A DNA stretch of 20,594 bases from an uncultured Leptotrichia sp. (GCA_938017765.1 CALIJH010000153.1:1-20594), one strand, 5' to 3'; counted from the first letter of the stretch, positions 1 through 6,802 are shown. Made by a program: numbers and translations. The notes: generated from the letters alone by a model not told the origin.

Positions 1-424
1 CCAAATCAGGAATTAGAGCATTATAAGGCCCTCCTACTAACGTGTAAGCTGTAAAAAATAGACCTCCTACCACTGACAGGTATATGAGTGTCAACATCTG
101 TGATTCCTTGGGAGGGAAAAAATACATAATCATAAGTATTCCGAGAGGCAGTCCACCTATCATCATAAAAAAAGACCTTTTCCCAAATTTTGATTTTGAA
201 TTATCCGACCAGTATCCCACTAAAGGATCGGAAATCGCATCTATAAGTCTCGCAAATAAATATGCCATTACAAGATATTCAGGCTTTAAAAGGGGTACCA
301 GAAACTTTTCTGTAGCAGGCGGCAAATAATAATAAGATAACCATTGATTATAGAGTTGGTCCAATATAAAGTATGAAACTCCTATTCCGTATATCCAGTA
401 AGTTTTTTTAGTCAGTCTCGACAT
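1..424 (-). CDS. GPH-type sugar:cation symporter (MFS_2 family), N-terminal part
   Basis: This is the N-terminal 141 residues of an inner-membrane transporter. The gene runs off the left edge of the window. The start is ATG at 422-424, with a weak GGTGA-like site about nine bases upstream. Family signatures seen are DPLVGYWSD at residues 66-74, a following basic GKR turn (81-83) between transmembrane segments, and PYNALIPDL near residues 133-141. These are characteristic of the glycoside-pentoside-hexuronide:cation symporter family, which moves sugars or glycosides with H+ or Na+. Hydrophobic stretches at about residues 10-30, 50-65, 85-103 and 111-131 fit the first transmembrane helices. It lies 77 bp after the alpha/beta hydrolase gene and may be co-transcribed with it. 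The substrate cannot be told from this fragment. Confidence 0.85.
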   Translation of the reverse strand, partial: MSRLTKKTYWIYGIGVSYFILDQLYNQWLSYYYLPPATEKFLVPLLKPEYLVMAYLFARLIDAISDPLVGYWSDNSKSKFGKRSFFMMIGGLPLGILMIMYFFPPKESQMLTLIYLSVVGGLFFTAYTLVGGPYNALIPDL

Positions 425-501
425 ATAATTTTTTCACCGTATCTTTCTTTTTCTATTTTTTCGTCTTTTAAATTTGTATTCTAATTTTTTAATTTTTTTC
501 A

Positions 502-1590
502 CTACTCATAGTCAAAATCTGAAAAATTTTCATAATCTCCTGTTTCTTTTTCTTCATTTTTATTCAGACTTCCTCTATCAGTTTTAGTTTGTTCGATTTT
601 TTCAATATTTTCATCATTATTCACAATAAAACTGTTTTCATCGAGTTCCCCTTTAAGGAATTTGCCTACAGCCTCCGTATACTCTTCCTTATATTCAGGA
701 TAAACCCTTGTATGCGAGCCTTTTTCAAATACTCTTAGATATATATTTTTATATTGGGCTATATCATTATATTCTTCCATAAGCATACCGTAAGTAGTAG
801 CTTTATCGCTTTTCGTCTGAATAATGAGAGTCGGTATTCTTCTCAATAAATAGGAAAGCTTTAGTTTATCAAGCTTGTTTCCTACTCTTAAATTGAATAC
901 TCTCGTTACTACACTGACAATAAATTTCGGCACTCTCCTTTTTGCAGCATCTTGCTTAACTCTTTTTCTAACATTGGAAATAGAACTGTCGAGTATTATT
1001 TTTTCGACTTTTATCCCTTTTTTTCTAAGCTCATTACTAAACATCTTGGCAGCTATAGCGGAACCCATTCCTCCTTGGGAAAATCCGTAAAGAATAAAGT
1101 TATTTTTCCCGTATTTATCGTGCAGCATTTCCATAGTATGATAAATATCCTGCCCGAAACAGTAACCCATTTTAGTTTTTGCTTCGTCAGACTTTCCCGA
1201 GTTTCTCAAATCAGGTATAAAAAAACTGTATTCATTTTCAAGCCCTGTATCTTTAAATATTTGCAGATATTGCAATACAGCCAGTCTGTTTACTCCTCTT
1301 CCATGGGAGATTATGATTACCCTATCATTTTTTTTATTGTCTATGAGCCAACCGTATAGCTGTATTTTACCTGACTTATAAGACACTTCCTTATAACTGA
1401 AACCGTAATCCATAGGATTTACTTTTTCTTCAATGCTGTATTTCTGTCTCAATTTTTTGTTATTATAAACCTCATCCAACGTTACTCTCGGATATTTTTC
1501 TATCTGATTTAAAAAATATCTTATTGATATATAAGCCACTGCAAAGAAAAATATCATAAATAATACATTGACAGCTATTAATATTCCCAC
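502..1590 (-). CDS. Membrane-anchored alpha/beta hydrolase
   Basis: A 362-residue protein with one N-terminal hydrophobic helix (about residues 2-28) followed by an alpha/beta-hydrolase domain. The nucleophile elbow is GFSQGG with Ser171. HGRG (residues 96-99) follows the first core strand and fits the oxyanion region. Likely triad partners are Asp262 (in TKSDKAT) and His293 (in GSHTRVYPE). It resembles the YqkD/BAAT-like hydrolases of Gram-positive bacteria. The substrate is unknown, and the catalytic domain probably sits outside the inner membrane. The C-terminal ~45 residues are acidic, polar and probably disordered. The start is GTG at 1588-1590, four bases after a perfect AGGAGG. An ATG two bases upstream is out of frame and stops after four codons. 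The gene begins 33 bp after tmcAL, so the two are probably co-transcribed. Confidence 0.85.
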   Translation of the reverse strand: MGILIAVNVLFMIFFFAVAYISIRYFLNQIEKYPRVTLDEVYNNKKLRQKYSIEEKVNPMDYGFSYKEVSYKSGKIQLYGWLIDNKKNDRVIIISHGRGVNRLAVLQYLQIFKDTGLENEYSFFIPDLRNSGKSDEAKTKMGYCFGQDIYHTMEMLHDKYGKNNFILYGFSQGGMGSAIAAKMFSNELRKKGIKVEKIILDSSISNVRKRVKQDAAKRRVPKFIVSVVTRVFNLRVGNKLDKLKLSYLLRRIPTLIIQTKSDKATTYGMLMEEYNDIAQYKNIYLRVFEKGSHTRVYPEYKEEYTEAVGKFLKGELDENSFIVNNDENIEKIEQTKTDRGSLNKNEEKETGDYENFSDFDYE

Positions 1591-1623
1591 ATTTCCTCCT
1601 TTTATACTTGAACAGTTTTATAT

Positions 1624-2853
1624 TTATTCAGTTATTTTAATTACAGGATTTAATCTTTCTTTTTCACCCAGAAGTAACTCTTTTAATAAAAATCCGTTTT
1701 TTTCAACAAATATTTTTTCCCTGTTTATTTTTTCATTCTTATCTATATCTTTCCAGTTTACAAAAATTTTCTTCTGATTTTCCTGATTGTTCTTATTTTC
1801 TTTTTTTATTTTTTTTAAATATCTCTGTCCTTTATTGTTAAAGCCTAAAACTCTTACATAATCGACTTTAAAATCTAAAGATATTTTGGTTATATTTAAA
1901 ATAATATTTATCATAATTCTCTCTATTCTTTTTATTGAAAAATTTCTTGATTTTACTTCCTTCAGAAAAACCTCATATGTTTTTGATTTACTAACACCTC
2001 TGTATATTCTAGCATAAATTTCGTCGTTCATATCATATATTTTTATTATTTCTTTCTTTGAATACGTTAAAAATTTATATTTCAGAAATTTAAAAATCTC
2101 ACTTTTTAAAAACTGTCCATTAATTTTTTTTTCTTTTCTTTCTTTTAGCTTTTTTTCTATTATTTTATATGTACTCTCTGTAACAAACCTTTTTATTTCC
2201 TCGAAATTTATATTTTTATTTTTTTCCAGTTCATTTCTTATAAACGAAGCACTTGCTATATTAGAATTTTTATCTTTATTCATTTCGAGTTCATTGTATC
2301 CGGCAATCTCCCTTTTTATAATATAGGGTCTTATTTTCAATTTTTCATTTTTTATAGCCCTTATATATTCAAGCCCCAATATATTATTTGATTTTACAAT
2401 ATCTTCAAATCCATATTCCGCTAAGGTGAGTTTCTGAGACGTACTGTAACTGTTCCCTTTTTTTATATAATTCATCATTTTTTCTTTATAGTCTTTTTTC
2501 ACTTGAATTTCTGTTATTTTTTCGAGCTTTTCGATATTTTCTTCTTCGGCACCGAAAACTTGGATATCCATATCAAGATAATCTAAAATCTTAGTTGACA
2601 TTTTAGAAAAAATTTCGGCATTCTGAACCGAGTAATATAAAGGCAGCTCAACTACCAAATCTATTCCGTTTTCAAGTGCAGCTTCCGTTTTCTCCCATTT
2701 ATTTAGAAAAGACATTTCACCTCTCTGAACAAAATCCCCACTTACAACTGCAACTATAAACGTGTCTTCCCCAAAAATTTCCTTTATTTTATTTATTTGA
2801 TATAAATGTCCATTATGAAACGGATTATATTCAGCTACAATTCCTATTTTCAT
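1624..2853 (-). CDS. tmcAL: tRNA(Met) cytidine acetate ligase
   Basis: A 409-residue cytoplasmic protein of the YlbM/TmcAL family (HIGH-type nucleotidyltransferase). In characterised members it uses acetate and ATP to form acetyl-AMP and makes N4-acetylcytidine at the wobble base of elongator tRNA-Met. Motifs seen are EYNPFHNGHLYQ at residues 8-19 with the HxGH signature H13-N-G-H16, a LVVELPLYYS segment (67-75), SNNILGLEYIRAI (155-167), IKREIAGYN (179-187) and SASFIR (201-206), all in the family order. The length is close to that of Bacillus YlbM (about 415 residues). The start ATG has only a modest AAAAGGG upstream. The 420-bp region ahead holds a candidate small RNA or leader and an inverted repeat, so expression may depend on RNA structure. 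The function is inferred by homology. Confidence 0.9.
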   Translation of the reverse strand: MKIGIVAEYNPFHNGHLYQINKIKEIFGEDTFIVAVVSGDFVQRGEMSFLNKWEKTEAALENGIDLVVELPLYYSVQNAEIFSKMSTKILDYLDMDIQVFGAEEENIEKLEKITEIQVKKDYKEKMMNYIKKGNSYSTSQKLTLAEYGFEDIVKSNNILGLEYIRAIKNEKLKIRPYIIKREIAGYNELEMNKDKNSNIASASFIRNELEKNKNINFEEIKRFVTESTYKIIEKKLKERKEKKINGQFLKSEIFKFLKYKFLTYSKKEIIKIYDMNDEIYARIYRGVSKSKTYEVFLKEVKSRNFSIKRIERIMINIILNITKISLDFKVDYVRVLGFNNKGQRYLKKIKKENKNNQENQKKIFVNWKDIDKNEKINREKIFVEKNGFLLKELLLGEKERLNPVIKITE

Positions 2854-2998
2854 TTTTTCCCTTTTTATTTTTTATTTTTTATATATACACTATCTTGAAG
2901 TTTTCTTTTGATATTTATGTTATTAAATTTTTTATATATATACTTTTTATATATACTATCCATATAAATACTGATTTTTTAATTTTCAATTTATTCCA

Positions 2999-3042
2999 GA
3001 ATAATTTTTAATAATGAGTAAAATAACAATCAAAAATTATTC
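2999..3042. repeat. 11-bp perfect inverted repeat
   Basis: The arms GAATAATTTTT (2999-3009) and AAAAATTATTC (3032-3042) are exactly complementary around a 22-base spacer. It lies between the candidate small RNA and tmcAL. It could fold as a stem-loop in the tmcAL leader or act as a protein site. Part of the pairing may reflect the A+T-rich composition. Confidence 0.4.
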
Positions 3043-3089
3043 AGCAAAAATTCGAATTTCATATTTCCCCTTATTATATCGTCTTTAAC

Positions 3090-3185
3090 TTAAAAGACCT
3101 CGCAGCAGCAAGGTCGTCTTTATCTTCTCAACAGATACTTTTTTGATTACCCTGATCGCACACCTTACGAACAGAATCTTTTGTT
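3090..3185 (-). ncRNA. Candidate small RNA or tmcAL leader RNA
   Basis: A transcript starting about seven bases after the -10 box at 3192-3197 would begin near 3185 and run leftward. It includes a short hairpin with TATCT and AGATA arms at about 3119-3135. It then reaches a stronger hairpin at 3096-3115: GACCTTGC, a TGCT loop and GCGAGGTC (one G-U pair), followed by TTTT. It is more G+C-rich than its surroundings and has no credible reading frame. The hexamer AAAGAC/GTCTTT recurs around the hairpin (3081-3086, 3093-3098, 3116-3121), so the 3' part can pair in mutually exclusive ways, as in attenuators. It could be an independent small RNA or a cis-acting leader for tmcAL, whose start is about 240 bases further on. 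I do not recognise a known RNA family. Confidence 0.45.
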
Positions 3186-3191
3186 TTTTTT

Positions 3192-3220
3192 ATTCTACAT
3201 TAAAAGCCTTAATTTGTCAA
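3192..3220 (-). promoter_or_regulatory. Sigma-70 promoter for the candidate small RNA
   Basis: TTGACA at 3215-3220 is followed by a 17-base spacer and TAGAAT at 3192-3197 on the minus strand: a consensus -35 box, ideal spacing and a one-mismatch -10 box. It lies downstream of the cupin stop codon and drives transcription toward the hairpin at 3096-3115 and tmcAL. Confidence 0.7.
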
Positions 3221-3272
3221 CTTCATATTTTTTGAGTTTCCTTTTTTACATACAAATTTTACATATAAAAGA

Positions 3273-3554
3273 CTATTTTTTAACAAGAGTTACATTAAAT
3301 TCCGTATCTTCCAAAGCAGTCCCTTTTACAAAATTAGCACCGTCAAAATTCAATATATCTCCCGGCACAAGAACATATTTTTCAGTATCATTCAAAAATA
3401 TTTCCATTTTTCCTTTCAAAACTGAAAAAATTATATCATCTTCCGCATGATTATGAGAAGGAATTAACTCTCCTGCCTTTAAAATTTTCTTTACCACTTT
3501 AAAATTGTTTCCGCTAAAAATAAGTCCTGCTTCGGTTTTTACTGTTCCAACCAT
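3273..3554 (-). CDS. Small single-domain cupin protein
   Basis: A 93-residue single cupin (beta-barrel) protein. Cupin motif 1 is recognisable as GELIPSHNHAEDD (residues 28-40), with the metal-ligand-type histidines H34 and H36, followed by the FSVLKGKMEIF strand pair. Motif 2 is VPGDILNF (63-70), where the usual histidine is replaced by Asn69. The glutamate of motif 1 is shifted or replaced (E38/D40). Metal binding may therefore be altered, and the domain could be a sensor or binding protein rather than an enzyme. The start ATG has a strong GAGGTGAT site. The gene appears to be transcribed alone, with a TATAAT and an overlapping palindrome upstream. The specific function is unknown. Confidence 0.8.
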   Translation of the reverse strand: MVGTVKTEAGLIFSGNNFKVVKKILKAGELIPSHNHAEDDIIFSVLKGKMEIFLNDTEKYVLVPGDILNFDGANFVKGTALEDTEFNVTLVKK

Positions 3555-3594
3555 TTATATCACCTCTTAATTTTTTTTATTTTAGAAAAATATT

Positions 3595-3626
3595 ATTATA
3601 CTATATTACTTGAAACAATATTTCAA
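3595..3626 (-). promoter_or_regulatory. Cupin promoter with overlapping palindrome (candidate operator)
   Basis: TATAAT lies at 3595-3600, about 40 bases before the cupin start. The -35 region falls inside the inverted repeat TTGAAA-CAATA-TTTCAA at 3610-3626 (6-bp arms, 5-base spacer). A TTGAAA is present but at a 20-base spacing, so the -35 assignment is uncertain. A dyad over the -35 box suggests a repressor or activator site. This is inference from position only. Confidence 0.4.
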
Positions 3627-3927
3627 ACAATATTTTTCTATGTTTATATTATACAATTCTATCAGCTTATTTGCAATAATATAATTTTTTTGCTTTTTTG
3701 ATTAAGTTCATACTAATTTTTTTTGAAATATCTGACAATTTAATTTACAAATTTAATTTTTTTCATTCTGATTATTCAGCCTAAAATCATATATAGACAT
3801 ATACTTTTTATATTTAAAACATTTAATATAAATTTACTATATTGCTATTCATCTCATTTTTTTATACTTAAATAAAAAGTATTTGTATATTTTTTTCTAA
3901 CCGGCTTATAAGCTGTCCAGTGTAAAC

Positions 3928-3958
3928 TTGCCATAGATAAAAACAGGGAGTATCCTGT
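3928..3958 (+). promoter_or_regulatory. Promoter of the small outer-membrane protein gene
   Basis: TTGCCA (3928-3933), a 17-base spacer and TATCCT (3951-3956) lie 66 bases ahead of the start codon. The -10 box is covered by a dyad, ACAGG-N6-CCTGT (3943-3958). A perfect 10-bp palindrome GCTTATAAGC lies just upstream at 3904-3913. Both could be regulator sites. The rest of the gap back to the cupin promoter is plain A/T-rich DNA. Confidence 0.45.
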
Positions 3959-4021
3959 ATTTATCATATATTTATGAAATTAATTAAGATTTGTTCGTTA
4001 AGACAAAGAAAGGCGGAAAAA

Positions 4022-4552
4022 ATGAAAAAAACATTATTAGGACTATTTTTAGTGCTTGGAGCTGCTTCTTTCGCAAACAGTAAAATTGAGATTAAAGGTG
4101 CTTGGGATATGGGCGGAAAATATTATTTCAAAAATTCTTCAAGAAAGGCTAAGGGAAATGCCGGAGAAGTAGGAGCTGAATACAGATACGAAGTTATACC
4201 GGGACTTGAACTGGGAGCAGGTTCGGCTTACCAGTTTCACAGTAAATTAAAACAGGAAAAAGGAAAACTTTATAATTCTGTTCCGATATACGCTACTGCA
4301 AAATACAGCTTTGATACAAATTCAACTATAAAACCATATGTAAAAGGAGATTTAGGATATTCTATAAACACTGATGATGCTAAAGACGGACTTTATTATG
4401 GTGTAGGCGGCGGAATAAAATTCAATAACCTTAACGTTGATGTTATGTATAAAGAAAATAAAGGAAAATATACTGTAGGGTCAAAAGACTACAAAGCTGA
4501 TTATAGAAGAGTGGCTCTTGGTGTAGGTTATGATTTTAATTTAGGTTATTAA
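4022..4552 (+). CDS. Small outer-membrane beta-barrel protein
   Basis: A 176-residue protein and the only plus-strand gene here. I chose the ATG at 4022, which has AAGGCGG six bases upstream and gives a canonical signal peptide (MKKTLLGLFLVLGAASFANS). An in-frame ATG 16 codons earlier would put a charged segment in front of the signal and lacks a ribosome site. The mature part alternates polar and hydrophobic residues with many Gly/Tyr/Lys, for example AGEVGAEYRYEV, KPYVKGDLGYSI, GLYYGVGGGIKF and RRVALGVGYDFNLGY. This fits an eight-stranded OmpX/OmpA-type barrel ending in an aromatic residue, as required for BAM-dependent insertion. The role in the cell is unknown. It has its own promoter and terminator. 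Confidence 0.8.
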   Translation: MKKTLLGLFLVLGAASFANSKIEIKGAWDMGGKYYFKNSSRKAKGNAGEVGAEYRYEVIPGLELGAGSAYQFHSKLKQEKGKLYNSVPIYATAKYSFDTNSTIKPYVKGDLGYSINTDDAKDGLYYGVGGGIKFNNLNVDVMYKENKGKYTVGSKDYKADYRRVALGVGYDFNLGY

Positions 4553-4615
4553 TAAAATAAAAATAGTCTCCAATTTAAACTAATAAAAAATACAACTGAA
4601 TATTAACTATAAACT

Positions 4616-4639
4616 CCGGAGAGAAATCTCCGGTTTTTT
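4616..4639 (+). terminator. Rho-independent terminator of the outer-membrane protein gene
   Basis: A perfect 7-bp stem CCGGAGA/TCTCCGG around a GAAA tetraloop (4616-4633) is followed by six T residues, 64 bases after the stop codon. Confidence 0.9.
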
Positions 4640-4686
4640 AAATGTATTCTTTTCAGTACATATTTAATACATAGTTTTCCAATTAA

Positions 4687-4853
4687 AATGAAGGTGTCTC
4701 ATAAGTCAAAAATTAAGTCAAAAATAATTTTACTAACATAAATATACTATTTTAAAATTTCAAAAATTATTATTTTTATTGGCTTTATAAAAACAATAAT
4801 TATATATAGCTTATGATTAGAGTATTTTTTTTACCTTATGAAACAACCTCATT
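4687..4853. mobile_element. 167-bp MITE-like element or IS remnant
   Basis: The left end, reading AATGAAGGTGTCTCATAAG, and the reverse complement of the right end, AATGAGGTTGTTTCATAAG, match at 16 of 19 positions, with a further A run aligning inward. The GGTGTCTCATAAG / GGTTGTTTCATAAG style is typical of insertion-sequence ends. The interior is A/T-rich and non-coding. It lies just downstream of the terminator at 4616-4639 and just before the end of the paralog gene. No clear target-site duplication was found, so it may be an old non-autonomous element or a deletion derivative. Confidence 0.5.
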
Positions 4854-4901
4854 AATTTTTTTATTTTTTAAATCTTATTATATTTTTGATTTTTTAGTTT
4901 C

Positions 4902-5531
4902 TTATATTGACATCCAATCTTCTAAACCTTGGTAATTACGTATAGATTTTCCATATTTTTTAACAAATTTCTTTACTGACATCAGATTTACCTCTATTCC
5001 TTTATTTAAAAGTATATCTTCCTGTTCTTTTTCAGATAATCCGCTCTGATACTCTCCTGTCTTTAGATTTAATACAAAATATCCTGTACACTGATTTTTT
5101 AGAAACTCAATATTATCATTCATTTCTTTTTCTGAAATTTCTTTTTTTGAAATTTCTTGTTCTCTATTTTGATGTATTCTATTGTTTTTCACTTCTTTTC
5201 CTTTTACATATATTCCATATTCTTCATCATTTATTCCATACTCAGATTCTCCATAAAAATATTCTTTATTTTGGTCATATCCTACTGAAACAAGAGTTCC
5301 ACATCCTATTTTCAGTTCTTCATTATTTTCTTTTTTTTCATAAGAAAATATATCCGTCGTTCTGCTTAATCCGTCATATTCTTTTTCTTTTACTATTTTT
5401 AAAATATAGTGTTTCTTCCCCACTTCAAAAACATCCGTATAATCTCCCGAACATCTGTATAATATAAATATCATTATTATCCCTAATATTAAATGAAATA
5501 ATAACCTTTTAGGTTCCAATGCCTTATTCAT
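4902..5531 (-). CDS. Membrane-anchored protein of unknown function (paralog A)
   Basis: A 209-residue protein if started at the ATG at 5529-5531, preceded by GGAAAGGA. A TTG seven codons earlier (5550-5552) is possible but has no ribosome site. One transmembrane helix (about residues 10-26, LLFHLILGIIMIFILY) precedes a soluble domain that is probably periplasmic. The domain shares with the next gene a CG pair, GYDxNKEYFYG, QCxGYFVLxLKTGEYxxGL and a C-terminal KYGxxxRNYxGxE. Two cysteines (77 and 148) are conserved between the copies and could form a disulfide. This copy carries an extra hydrophilic insert rich in Lys/Glu/Ile between the two halves. I recognise no known family. It is the last gene of a probable three-gene unit beginning at 6412. 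Confidence 0.7.
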   Translation of the reverse strand: MNKALEPKRLLFHLILGIIMIFILYRCSGDYTDVFEVGKKHYILKIVKEKEYDGLSRTTDIFSYEKKENNEELKIGCGTLVSVGYDQNKEYFYGESEYGINDEEYGIYVKGKEVKNNRIHQNREQEISKKEISEKEMNDNIEFLKNQCTGYFVLNLKTGEYQSGLSEKEQEDILLNKGIEVNLMSVKKFVKKYGKSIRNYQGLEDWMSI

Positions 5532-5658
5532 CTTACTATGAGTCCTTTCCAAAATTATTTTTAATTATATCTAAGTATTTTTTCTGAAAATTATAAAAAG
5601 ATTTTTTGCGTTTATATTTAATATTTATAACTATATTTTTAATTTTATTCAATGATAT

Positions 5659-6207
5659 TTAATACTCTATCCCTGAATAATTACGTACCTCTTCCCCATA
5701 TTTATATAAAAATTGCTCTACCGTAAGCATATTATTTTTTATTCCTTTATCTGAAAGTATTATATTCTGTCCATCCTGAGATAATCCTGTCAGATATTCC
5801 CCTGTCTTTAAATCTAAAACAAAATACCCCGCACATTGTTTTTTTGAATATTCGGGATTGTCAGTTTTTTTACTTTCATTTTTATATTCCATTTCTCTAT
5901 CATACTCAAATCCATAAAAATATTCTTTATTTTCATCATATCCCGCCAAAAGAAATTTTCCGCAACTTTTTATGGGTTTAGTATATTGTCCTTTTTTATT
6001 ATAGAAGAAATCTTCGGGTGTTGTTTCATCTCCATAATTTCTTTCTCCTGTTACTTGGAAAATGTATTGTTCATTATCTATTTTAAAAATATATGTGTAA
6101 TTCCCTGTCAATGTATATAGAAAATATATTAATATTCCTCCTAAAAGTAGATGAAATAACATTTTTTTAAAGCTCAACACTTTTTTCATTTTATCGATCT
6201 TTTCCAA
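5659..6207 (-). CDS. Membrane-anchored protein of unknown function (paralog B)
   Basis: A 182-residue paralog of the following gene. It has one transmembrane helix (MLFHLLLGGILIYFLY, about residues 16-31) and a soluble, probably periplasmic domain. The domain holds the same blocks: SCG, GYDENKEYFYG, QCAGYFVLDLKTGEYLTGL and KYGEEVRNYSGIE. Both conserved cysteines are kept, and the hydrophilic insert of the other copy is absent. The listed start is TTG (6205-6207), twelve bases after GGAGG. An ATG six codons later (6187-6189) is the alternative, and it matches the better start of the paralog. The gene follows the 57-residue protein gene by about 30 bp, so the two are probably co-transcribed. 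The tandem copies look like a local duplication that has since diverged. Function unknown. Confidence 0.7.
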   Translation of the reverse strand: MEKIDKMKKVLSFKKMLFHLLLGGILIYFLYTLTGNYTYIFKIDNEQYIFQVTGERNYGDETTPEDFFYNKKGQYTKPIKSCGKFLLAGYDENKEYFYGFEYDREMEYKNESKKTDNPEYSKKQCAGYFVLDLKTGEYLTGLSQDGQNIILSDKGIKNNMLTVEQFLYKYGEEVRNYSGIEY

Positions 6208-6238
6208 AATTATCTTGTTCCTCCATTTTTATTTCTAA

Positions 6239-6412
6239 CTACATTTGAATATTATGTTTTATTATTTTTTTAGCTTCTATCGCTAATTTTGGAATAGGTT
6301 TCTTTTCTCTATGAAGTCCCATTAAATCTTCCATAGTTCTATCAATGTTATCTAAACTGTCATGCTTCTCTTTTTTAGATAATATTTTATTTTTTCCCTT
6401 TGATTTAGACAT
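6239..6412 (-). CDS. Small basic protein of unknown function (57 aa)
   Basis: I chose the ATG at 6410-6412 because AAGGAG lies seven bases upstream. A more upstream in-frame ATG would have its start inside the region before that ribosome site. The product is highly charged, with a Lys-rich N-terminal third (MSKSKGKNKILSKKEKHD) and a segment predicted to be helical (LDNIDRTMEDLMGLHREKK). There is no signal or transmembrane segment. It is the first gene after a strong promoter (6481-6510) and precedes the two paralogous membrane proteins. Its size and charge are compatible with a nucleic-acid-binding or regulatory peptide, but nothing in the sequence proves that. Confidence 0.55.
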   Translation of the reverse strand: MSKSKGKNKILSKKEKHDSLDNIDRTMEDLMGLHREKKPIPKLAIEAKKIIKHNIQM

Positions 6413-6480
6413 AACTTTCTCCTTTTTCATACAATTTTTAGTATCTTTAAAAAAAATTTATGAATTATTTATATATTCTT

Positions 6481-6510
6481 ATTTTACTATAAAAAAGCAT
6501 ATTCTGTCAA
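6481..6510 (-). promoter_or_regulatory. Sigma-70 promoter of the small-protein/paralog unit
   Basis: TTGACA (6505-6510), an 18-base spacer and TAAAAT (6481-6486) on the minus strand lie about 70 bases before the 57-residue gene. The -35 box is perfect and the -10 box has one mismatch. Confidence 0.7.
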
Positions 6511-6560
6511 ATTTTAAAATAAATTTATTATTTTATATCTTATAAAAATAAAACTATTTA

Positions 6561-6640
6561 TATTATAAATTTATTTATATTAATTTGTATTAATTTGTAT
6601 CAATTTATGCCAATTCATAATAATTACAACAATTTATAAA
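6561..6640. repeat. Degenerate 10-bp phased A/T repeat
   Basis: Eight consecutive 10-base units follow the pattern nAATTnnTAn, for example TAATTTGTAT at 6581 and again at 6591, CAATTTATGC at 6601 and CAATTCATAA at 6611. The period equals about one helical turn, so the region is likely intrinsically bent. It lies 50-130 bp upstream of the promoter at 6481-6510, where curved DNA or an UP-like element could act. Confidence 0.5.
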
Positions 6641-6800
6641 ACATAACAGTCATGTAAATATCTTCCTTTTATTAATAGCATTTTGAATAACTTTATTATA
6701 ACGAAAGATGTACTTTGTTTCAAACTTACATTTCCGCACTTGTATAGTAATTGGTTTTATGTTTCGCATGCTTTGCGTACTCAACTGACTAAAGTCAATA
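6624..6800 (-). mobile_element. Probable IS200/IS605-type end remnant with promoter and a 9-codon frame
   Basis: A hairpin around GACTAAAGTC (plus strand, about 6786-6798) resembles the subterminal hairpins of many IS200/IS605 elements. A second small stem, CGCA-AAGCA-TGCG (minus strand), lies beside it. Inward on the minus strand there is a textbook promoter (TTGAAA 6718-6723, 17-base spacer, TATAAT 6695-6700), then AAAGGAAG and ATG at 6651-6653. The frame closes after nine codons (MTVMFYKLL) at 6624. This reads like the left end, promoter and first codons of a transposase gene whose body is lost. The family assignment is tentative. Confidence 0.35.
6695..6723 (-). promoter_or_regulatory. 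Consensus promoter in the element remnant
   Basis: TTGAAA (6718-6723), a 17-base spacer and TATAAT (6695-6700) on the minus strand. It lies past the DUF2207 terminator and could provide read-through transcription into the small-protein/paralog unit about 280 bases downstream. Confidence 0.55.
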
Positions 6801-6802
6801 AT

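Noticed and set aside
84..329. 81-codon plus-strand frame at the left edge
   Set aside because: It is antisense to the GPH symporter gene, whose motifs and start are clear on the minus strand.
3090..3185. Signal recognition particle RNA or 6S RNA
   Set aside because: The conserved SRP loop sequence (GGAAGGAAGCAGC type) is absent, and the length and pairing do not give the 6S closing stem and bubble.
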